Source: Viscum album (taxonomy: Eukaryota; Streptophyta; Magnoliopsida; Santalales; Viscaceae). From it: a stretch of DNA of 64,000 nucleotides. The position numbers and the translations under genes are program-made. Every line of letters begins with the position of its first letter. The stretch's first letter is position 1. Below the pieces are notes generated by a model. It did not search any database and was not told where the DNA came from. It was given only the letters and a program-made list of their open reading frames with translations. Below, one piece after another: positions 54,101 to 64,000 of the stretch. Where the stretch lies: assembly GCA_963277665.1 (NCBI GenBank), contig OY728166.1, positions 545,287,219 to 545,351,218 of the forward strand, written 5' to 3'.

Positions 54101-57100
54101 TGAATGATAAAAACATTTCTTCAAATACGGTCCATTGTTTTATGTGTTCACTAGGCATACATCTGATGTTCCCAAAATATTGATTCTACTCTTCAAGTTT
54201 TTAGGCATAAAATCCAAAAAATAAACAACGTACAAAATCAATTGATCATATTTACTAAATAATTCCAAAAAATTGGATGATTAATATTATTTTTTAATGA
54301 ATTGGTATGTCTACCCTAGAGTTGACTACCATTCTAAGCATAACGGCTCAAGGCTTGATGATTCCATGGAAATCAAAATGTTCATTACATGATTTAACAA
54401 AATGGAAGGTACCTCATATATCAAATTATACTACACCATCACTACAAGAGAAAAAAAACCCAAATAATATACAGAGGCTTGTTATCCCTATAAAAATGAC
54501 TCTCTGATGTACCACACAAAAAACCTAACCTAGAGTCACTTTACGTTGTATGTTTGTAGAACAAGCTAATAAACTCCAAAGTCATCAAAAAATAAAAGGA
54601 AGGATAGGAAGTGTGACACAACCTACTAAGAAAATGACAATGGCCAATGCATGTTTATCCAACTAGAACTGAAAATTTCATTATTCTAACACTTGAATCA
54701 ATGCTCATACAACACATGAAAACCCTCAAAAAAAATATTTTTTTCTTTGGAAACTAAACTTCATACATGGAAAATGATACAAGAATGAATGAAAAAAATA
54801 GAAATTTCTCAAAAGCAACATAAAATTGTTATAAATTCTATGGGTGCTACCTGTGGCAGGCTAGCCCCTTAATAATGTAAATCATTGACCCAAATTGAGG
54901 CCATTCCTATAAGTTTTCACTATTCTTAAGGGTAATTTATTTTTATTCATATTTAATAAGGAAGAATCCCATAGGATATTCTTAGGTTTCCGTTTTAGTG
55001 GAGCTATATAAGAAACACACATAAATGATTTAAACTACCCATACATGAGGTTTAGGATAAAACAAAACATAATGTTTATTTTATAGGAATAAAACCCTAC
55101 CTATTTAACTCTGTTAACATTTCAATGCTGAATTTTGAAGAAGAAAATATATAACCAAAAGGGAAAATAGATTATTAATTTTATACTAAATTTTTAAGAA
55201 CTGTTATTCGTTAAAATTATATTGTAATTAGTAAATATTATCAAATAAACACATTTTAAACACAATTAAATTATTATTAGACCTAAAAAATAACTCTATA
55301 AGATTAAATGGCCCTCATTTAATTAACCAGCATACTAGACATGTAAGAATCCATATAAAAGTGAATTTTTTTAAAAACCTCCATTTTATTACATAACAAA
55401 CCCTCCTGTCATTACGACATATGACATATGAAATGAAGAGATCCATATTATGATCCCATTAAGACATTCTAGCTTCATTAAATATAAACCAAATTATTTA
55501 TTCATATAGATTTTTGAGGAACCATTAACAATTTCATTTTCATAACAACATTTCCTAACTAACCCACATGAGTCTAGTTGTTCCTTTTAAATTGTATCCA
55601 TGTGATTCATTAATCCTACAAAAAGGATATAATCCTTAATATTGAAATTAAATCATTTGTTGTTAAAATAGAAAAAATATCTATAATTACTAATGTTATC
55701 AAATATAAGTAATATGTCATATGATTAGGATTTTTGGTTACCGCCTACCAAGATATAATGTTACCATAAACATAACAACATGCACGTGGATCCCATCAAA
55801 ACACAACCATATTATCTTTGATAAAAAAATATAAACTCTAAAATATATATAATAGAATGAATTGAATATATATGGGGAATATAAAATGGTTATAATATAT
55901 GGGTCACCTTATAAAAATCCATGAGGTTACCGTAAACATTATGAATTATAAAAATTAGCTCCCATTTGACAACAAAAATCATGTTCTTACCCATGATAAA
56001 AAAATAAAATTAGCATCCCAATTGGAAACAAATACCATTATTTAATTATCTAAACATGTTAAAAATGGATGTAAATTAAAGGATACAATCAAAATGAAAT
56101 ATAACAATTTAATTATAATAATAATATAAAATCATGTTAATCAAAGAAATAATAATTCATAAATTTAACCAAGATATTGAAATTCCTAACATCGAATATA
56201 TAAATACTTGGAAATAACACACAAGGTTTACAAACAAATTCATATAGACTAATAATTTATACTACATGGAATGACGAAGGTGTGGAATGTTAATTCATTT
56301 GGAACCTATAATGATATGAGTAACTCTTACTCCATTACATATACGACAAATGGTAAATACTGTAACGTACGAAAATAAATATGAAAAATAAGTACACTAG
56401 TAACTGATAGTGTGATCATAAGCAATTGTAACATCGAACATCATGAACAAAAATAATATAGATGGAAACATGGACTTTTCCCAATACATGGTAGGATTAC
56501 ACCTAGAAATGACTATTAACTATTTGCCAATACATTCTTAGTCTCCTGTATACTAGCCCAAAATAGTATGAAAATGAATAAAGACTCTCTCGTATCACTT
56601 TGTACTATCCAGACCCAATTGACCACTAAACTGATAGGAGGATCAGTCTCTAGATAGAATTAATTGATCTCCTATATACATAATAGGCTTTTGAAAATCA
56701 TTGATGTTGTTATAGTGAGATGTTGGGGAGACTCTAACCACATGGTCAAATTTATATAGTTGTGTAAGTGGTGAAAATAATTAAAAAATGAAAGTAATAT
56801 TAAATTTTAAGTAAGTGGAAGATGATTATAATAACATAGTTTAAAAATGGTAGACACAAATATATAAAAATTCAGGCATATCCATATGATGATAAATAAA
56901 CAATAAAAAGTAACACATCAAGTATTAAAATAAAATAAAGAAAATGAGAGGAAAAATCAATGTGGACGGTCTCTATAGGATTCATGTGTACTATCTAAGT
57001 CATTTAATCCTAACTCCCATTAAAAATGCAAAAACCTAATAAATAATTTGAGTATCCTAACCCTACAACCAATGAGATATTTTCTGGTATCCCAATGTAA

Positions 57101-59849
57101 TGAAGACCTAAAAAGTGTGTGAGATATACTCAAAATACCACAAAAAATGGTGTTTATGCATAGTGTAGTTTGTTCATAAAAAATAATAATTTTAATATTA
57201 ATCAAAAAAAAAAGATACAATGCAGATAATAAAAAATAGCCAAGTCAACATAGGTTCTTCATGGACACTTGGCCGACCATACCTAAAATTTCATAATATG
57301 GAAATACATGATCCCAATGAAACTTTTAGCAATATATAGATAAAGCACAATAGTACAGGTATAATGAGATAGACCAAACCCAACCATGTGATTTCTCTTG
57401 GCAGTCTCCTAATAGGAATATCAAGTATAAAATATTTTAATTCTATATAATTGTAACTACCAATATTAAATAAATACTATCATGGAATATTAAAAGTAAA
57501 ACCCTAACAAGGAACCAATATATCACACCAGGATCTTTCTATGTCCCAATTTTGTTAGAGTCTATCATATGTGATCTGTGATAGGCCTTTATATTTCCAC
57601 TCATGAACTATTGTGATAAGAAAACAACTGATTTAATTCCTGGTATCCCAAATAGTGGCCCATGTCTTACTAATCCCTCATTATAACTATCTCAACAATG
57701 AACCCATCCATAGAATCTGCCCTGTGGAATAAGAATCTCATATACCGAGGTATGAAAGATTCATGGTGATCCCATGCTTGAATACCCGAATCTTTACCAA
57801 GGTATACACAACTAAAACTATGAAACTGATCACAAGAATGATGAGACTATCCTTAGAATTCCTTGTATGAAAACCCAAGTATCACTCACAAAATTCATAA
57901 TCCATATAATTAATTAAATTAGCATTATAAGGTTCCATGATAGTAAGAATTAAATTTCAATAGTAAATATCACATTAATAAAGACCGTGTCTACATTCCA
58001 TTTAATTTATAATTAATATGCGCCACAACACATTTCAAGATAAATAAATATGATGGACATAATGTTAGAAAATTCATAGCAGTCATATTATTTTTAATTG
58101 ATTTCAGGAAACCTCATCTAAGAGTTTATCTAAAAATGTAATTTTTTTTGATAATAAATTCAGTTTTCTAGAAAAAAAATCACATTCAAGAGGTATAAAT
58201 AAATTCATCAAAATTAATCATTTAATAATTATATCAATCATGGAATGATAAATTTTTAGTTTAAGGAAGAACATACAAAGGGTTCCATGATCAATGAAGA
58301 ATCTTTCTAAACAGGATGGACTATTAATGGGGTTTTCCAATCACATAAGAGGAGCCTTGGGTTTTATAAACTACTGTATAAAAGAGATAAATACCATTTA
58401 CCACCCAAGACAATCCCATGGTAGGTTTCTGAGGTATTTAATCATTAAATTATGGATTGTAAAATCATTTCATCACACTCATGGGGAGTTCATGATCAAG
58501 GTAAATGTTATATAATTACAAAAAATTTACCATAGTACTCATATATAGGTGTGTATATCAATTTATCCTAATTAGACATATTTTAAGGTGATGCATTAGA
58601 AACATCGACATAAATAAAATAAAAATATATTTTAAAAAGAAATTAAACATTATAAGAAAATCAATATAGAACCTCCCTGAATTAACGTATGACCCACACA
58701 TCTAATATCATAGATTAATAGTTTCTTGTCGGAATGAAATCTAACAAACCATACAACACCCTGAAAATACAGAAATGGGGGTTGTACTAAAATTTTAAGG
58801 CCCTAGTATTAAACATTACATAATATTGAACTAATATAATAATTCACATTGATGTTATTTTCAGGTTTAGAGATTTAGAGAATTAGGTCATAAAATATAC
58901 ATACCAATTTGAATATTATATGTAGACACTTCTACTCATCATCCATTTTTTATAAAATAAAAACTCCTAAATGAAAAGAAACATATTTAGTCCCATGTTT
59001 TAATCCTATTATATTTTCATTGATCCCATCCATGACCCTGTTACACAGTAATTCCCATGAAAAACATTTTAAAATATTGGGATAAGCAAAAAAATTTCAG
59101 TGATGGATACAAAAAAAGGAAAACTGTTAGTTTTTCAAACCAAGTAAAACATGAATAATTTATAATAAGTAATAAATTTTACCTTTATGAAGTAGTAAAT
59201 TCTTTTCACTAAATTAAAGCTCATTTCTGATCCTTTTGTAACCAAAATATTAAAATAAAACCAATTGAAAGAATTCATAACATATAAAGGTAACATGACA
59301 CATAAACATACTTAAAGAGAATAACCATTCGGTCAGATTCTATACATATCACTAAATGGAATAGCCATATGCCCGACTTCCATACCCAATTTATTGGAGG
59401 TTATAATGTAACCACCCATACGTGGTTTATGATGTAACCACACATCATTTGGTTTATCACATTACCACCCATTAAATTTTCAAGTACCATTACATAATAA
59501 TAACAAATAAAATATTAAAAATATCATCATTTCAGTAATAACATTTAAAATTTAATGAAAATATATCAATTAAAGATATTGAAATACTCACTACATTTCA
59601 AAAAGAATTTTCAATACCAAAACACCTAAAAACAAAATAATGGGTTCTTTTTTCAATTTAGAAACACTATGGATTTTAGAGGAATCCATGTAACGACTAC
59701 GGTGGCGGAGAGGTCATTATTGCCTCATTCATTAAAAATCATTCCTTTTTTCATTTAGTAAAACGATTTGTGGAAAAATATTTCCTTTGAATGAAAATAA
59801 ATGATACAGTGGTTTATTAAACAATGTATAAAATAAGGATTAGTATATT
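48169..59849 (+). repeat. 11.7-kb tandem duplication, copy 2
   Basis: Direct repeat of 35279-48165, joined head to tail with a 3-bp filler (48166-48168). Corresponding points keep an offset of about 11,685 bp right of the LINE-like insertion (for example 46609 and 58294) and about 12,890 bp left of it (35279 and 48169). It has the empty site for the LINE-like insertion at about 48677-48689. Confidence 0.93.
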
Positions 59850-62800
59850 ATCAAAACATGGCACAATGAATGGAGAATGAGACAAAGTCCTTTACCTTGT
59901 GTCTGACTTGATTCGTCCATTCATTAATTTCCTGAATAATAAACATAAGATAAATTTTACTCACTTTATATTTTTTTAATTTTATTATTATTTTTATATC
60001 ACTTATTATCATTCTATAATAATAAGTTAATTATTTGAGTTCATATCATACATTTTGTGGATCTTTAGAACATGAGTAAAAAATGAACTTATTATAATTA
60101 AAAATTGTACATGTGGTCAAAATTAAATTATCTTCAGAATGATATTTATGATTTAGATATCATATATATATCATATATATCCAGTATATATGTATTTAAA
60201 ATAGTCTATAACATTTTGATATAACAAATGAAATGCATCGTTCATGGAAACAATAATCCATATGTACGCATGAATGCTACATTCAATTGCATTTCATATT
60301 TAAAGGAATAAAAAATAGATGATATATAGTTATATTATAATTATATTATAATATATATGTCATATATGTAACATAAGTTCATTAATTCCATCTTTTATAC
60401 GTTCCATGTATATCATGAATGAGTCGTATCACTTTGAGTAGGCCGTTGTTCGTACTTCCTGAAATGAAATTATCATATATGTACAACTTGAAAAGCATAA
60501 AATTATGTTACAAAAAAGAATTAAAGAATTATAAAGATAAAATAAATATCATTAATAACATATATTATTACAGTACCGTCATAATGGCCACTATAAGATG
60601 TGGTGGGAGATGTCTGAACAATCATCGTTTCACGAGGCAGTAGTTCTTCGTCCAAAAAACCACTATGATCTATACCCATTAGATGGAGGTGTCTCTATGT
60701 TTCATTAGAATAAATCTCATAAAAACAACCTTGTATATTTAAGATACTAGTGTATTTATATAAAATAATAATAATAAAATAATATAGAGTGGATATGGAA
60801 TATAAATGAAAAGATCTTGAGAGAAGATGTTACCTTTAAATCTAGTAACTTCTTTTGATTTGAGCCAAAGGGCGCTCTTGAATTGACTTTTTTATATGAG
60901 AAGGTTTCTAAGAGTAAGAGAGGGATTTTAGGAGCTTATTTGGGTAGATTATTGACTAGCCAAAGGGCTTGAGAGGTGTGTGTAACGGGTTATATGTGGT
61001 GTCCTTTCATAAGGGGGAGGATGTGCTCTTTTAAAAAGTTTAAAAGTATTATTTTATTATGAAATGATTTTCTAATTAAAAGATCCAAAAATCATTAAAT
61101 TTGAATATAACCCTAATATAAGTCTAAATAAAATTATCCAATTAGAATTATACCCATTTTGGGTATTTTTTGATCATTGTCTTTTTCATTTAAACCATTG
61201 ATAACTTATTTAACTTTTACCATTATTCTTGATTATTCATAATATATGGTTAATATATGTACTAAAAATATATAGAGCTCCAAAATAGATCATTAATGAA
61301 ATTTTTATCATCATATATTTCATTTGGAAGAATATTAGAATTTATGGACTCTTTTATTATTTAATAAAATATTAATTGATTTAAAAACTCATTTATGTCA
61401 ATTTTTGTACTATTCATATCATGAATTTTAGAAAATACATGACAACTTGATAACCTAGAAAAAACTTAATTAATTAAAATATAACAAGTAATAAGAATCC
61501 ATAAAATTTATTGATGGAAAAAAGGTTCACAATAACATTATTTTAATATTAATAATCTCATTTATTTAAATCACTCATTAATGAGGTAATCATTACGTCT
61601 TCATTGTGTCATAAATAAGTTTATTTATTTACGGTCTAAAAATTATAACTAAAATTCCATGATGTGGGACGTATTTTTAAATATATAATGACTATTTTCA
61701 TTTAAATATATCAATTATATAACACCACATTATAATTGTTTTAGCAAAACAAAACACGTTTATGATGTTTTTATTTTGACTTTAAATAAAAAGTTATTTA
61801 TTTAATTATCTTACCAAAGTGGCATCCAAAGGCCAAAAATTCTACCCAAGGGTTGTATTGGTCTTCCATGATTCATCCAATAACGTTAGTATAAGTGTTA
61901 ATGTAATATTATATTATTATAATATTAAATTTTCCTTGAATTACCCTATTTACATTTAACCAGATTAAATAATAATCAAAAGATATTATTCGCCAAAAAT
62001 TATTTTCATCCAATAAAACCATAGTTTACTTACTGAAGACATAATTTATTTCCGATTTTGTTTTTAATTTCAATTCAAAAAAGCGGTTAAATTTCATTTA
62101 AATGAAAAAATCGATTTTTAACTACTATGCAGAGTTTTCACTATTCATAAAAAATTGAACATTTTGAAAAAAATTCCATAAATTCACCCAAAAATAATTT
62201 TTATATTCAAAATTAAAAAATGATGTCTATTTTAAATTATTCAAAAAATATATTTTTCATTAATTAATTTAAAATTCATTTTTGGTGTCAAAACTAGAAA
62301 ACTTGTTTTTATGAAATAATAACTACAACAAGATTGACACATGTTTATGTCAAATTTAAAAGTGAAATTACTTTTAATGACAAACATTGGATTAAATATT
62401 AAAAATATAATTTAATTACACTTTAAAACCTTTTAATAAGCTAATATAAAAATATAAATAAATCTATGAAAAGACATTTTTGACTTAAAATGCAGTATTT
62501 TTCAATATTCATTTAAAAAATTACTTTATCAGAAAAATAAAAAAAATTTACCAAATATAAATTCTGATATCCTACTTATAAAGAAGAATTATATTTTTTT
62601 AAATGGAATATATAAAAGTGAAAAAAATAAATTAATAATGGGTTCTTCCTCAAAAGGAGGTAAAATGACCTATATAAAAATATTAGAGTTTTTCAGGCTT
62701 AAAATTGGATTCATTATTATTTTAATCATCTAAAACTCAATGGATAAAAGTAAAAAAAATAAAATATTTTATCATATTGTAGTTAGTTATGTTCATTGCT

Positions 62801-64000
62801 TTTAATATAATGGATAGGAGTTAACTACAATTTAAAATAATAATAATATTATATTATTTTTCTGTATAACACAATGTTGTGTTCAACGTAGAATCTCAAA
62901 AAAATGTTGTTGCGTGTTGTGTATGCTATTATACATAGCATCACCTTTAATTTAAAATAAATTTTTAATTAAATAATATTAATAAATATTAAATTTTCAT
63001 ATTCTTTATTTACCTGGAATGTTACATCCATATCCCCTTTTGGAAATTGCGTCCTCACAATTTTAAAATTGGGATAAAAAACATAATTCAATGACCCACA
63101 TCAGAAAAAAGAGTCAATAAAACAATCAATTTAAAATAATGAAGAGGTAGTAAAAAAGTCACCTGAGAAACACATAATTGGATTCCATGTTGGGAAACAT
63201 TTATAAGGAAGAGAAACTATGTTTCATGTTCTGATACAGAGTGATAGAAAAATGATTAGGTGAAAGTTATAAATCTGGATACCACGAAACTATGATGGGT
63301 TAAATGGTCATTGATTCCCTAGTAGAAAAAGTAAAAATACAATGTTATTGTTTTAATTTTCTTTTCATAAAGATGAGGAATTTATTTATGATCTTCACTA
63401 TGAATATAAGTAAACATACTTACTTGTCATGTCGACATTCATCCATTGCAAAATTTCTACCACAAACTAATCTTTTCTAAAAAAGATGAGTATTCAAGAT
63501 GACTTGGTCACATCAAATGCTCTAGAATCAACTTCTAGATAATCACATAATACAAAAGAATGAACCATATATTTCCCAAGTCTTTAGAAATAAACCAAAA
63601 CCAAAATGGATAGTACGAGATCAGATAATCCCCAAAAGGATAATCCTTTATATATGAAATACGATTGTTAATCTCCAGAATTCATCAAACAAAACCAAAA
63701 CATCAACAAAGACCATTCAATAAATAATTCTGTTTAAAATACATCAATATAATCCAAAATAAGATTGATCCCCAAAACTCAGAATAACGTAATGACATAG
63801 TCTTCCAAATCTAATCATAAAATTTATCTCAAAATAACATCAATAACTCTAAAATGATCATACTAGAGTGTAATCAACCTTATCACATTTTCTCCAGGAT
63901 AGGTAAATAATTTATATAAATAAAGATAAATAATTATAGGATAATAATAAAAACATATATTTTTCCAAAAATAATATTTTAACCATTACTCCATAAATGA
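59850..64000. other. AT-rich right end of window, no convincing gene
   Basis: Outside the tandem duplication. AT dinucleotide-rich runs occur at about 60150-60200 and 60320-60370. A GC-richer patch at 60840-61030 has no coding frame. Small inverted repeats occur at about 62871-62884 (ACACAATGTTGTGT) and 62928-62942 (ATGCTA/TAGCAT). The rest is low-complexity AT-rich DNA. Confidence 0.5.
60418..60679 (-). other. Possible small spliced reading frame, unrecognised
   Basis: On the minus strand an ATG at 60679 opens 38 codons starting MGIDHSGFLDEELLPRETMI, more protein-like in composition than its surroundings, then runs into an AT-rich stretch that resembles an intron and ends TTTCATTTCAG (about 60466), followed by GAAGTACGAACAACG. 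The possible second exon stops after a few codons in two of three frames. I recognise no family. It may be an exon remnant of a transposon gene or chance. Confidence 0.15.

Noticed and set aside
35279..59849. The two 11.7-kb copies as LTRs of one giant element
   Set aside because: They abut directly with no internal domain, primer site or polypurine tract between them.

Overview
This is nuclear DNA of a flowering plant, from a repeat-dominated, heterochromatin-like region. The signs are Ty3/gypsy retrotransposons of the chromovirus Tekay/del type primed by initiator-Met tRNA, a CACTA (En/Spm) transposon with TNP2- and Transposase_24-type genes, and long AT-rich stretches without genes. I see no intact host gene, no rRNA or tRNA gene and no CRISPR. 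The species cannot be named from this; a large-genome angiosperm is the most I would say.

Layout. 1-343: AT/pyrimidine-rich flank. 344-1405: LTR fragment on the minus strand, facing a truncated 5' LTR on the plus strand (about 1415-1854), so the two ends form a fold-back. 1855-6713: internal domain of Ty3/gypsy element 1 (gag, protease, RT, RNase H, integrase, C-terminal domain), all broken by stops. 6714-19214: its 3' LTR, split by a 9.4-kb CACTA transposon (8842-18219) with matching TIRs and a TGT target-site duplication. The CACTA holds a 16-copy tandem array of ~180-bp units with a 1.45-kb higher-order period, a Transposase_24-like pseudogene and a TNP2-like pseudogene (both minus strand), a G-rich minisatellite, and palindromic subterminal repeats at both ends. 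19215-22507: AT-rich, no genes. 22508-33114: Ty3/gypsy element 2, complete in outline, with 3.4-kb LTRs and an ATATA duplication, but with the RT core deleted. 33115-35278: AT-rich. 35279-48165 and 48169-59849: direct tandem duplication of an 11.7-kb AT-rich segment; copy 1 carries a 1,187-bp LINE-like insertion with a 13-bp target duplication that is absent from copy 2. Each copy contains two older, diverged sub-repeats about 7 kb apart. 59850-64000: AT-rich, no convincing gene.

The transposon genes form two retrotransposon gag-pol sets and one CACTA transposase pair. All carry nonsense codons or deletions, so none is likely to make a working protein. The order of events can be read from nesting: gypsy element 1 came first, then the CACTA jumped into its LTR; the 11.7-kb duplication came before the LINE-like insertion. 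I found no evidence of a new gene system. The most unusual content is structural: the higher-order array inside the CACTA, the tandem duplication with its dated insertion, and the LTR minisatellites of different period.
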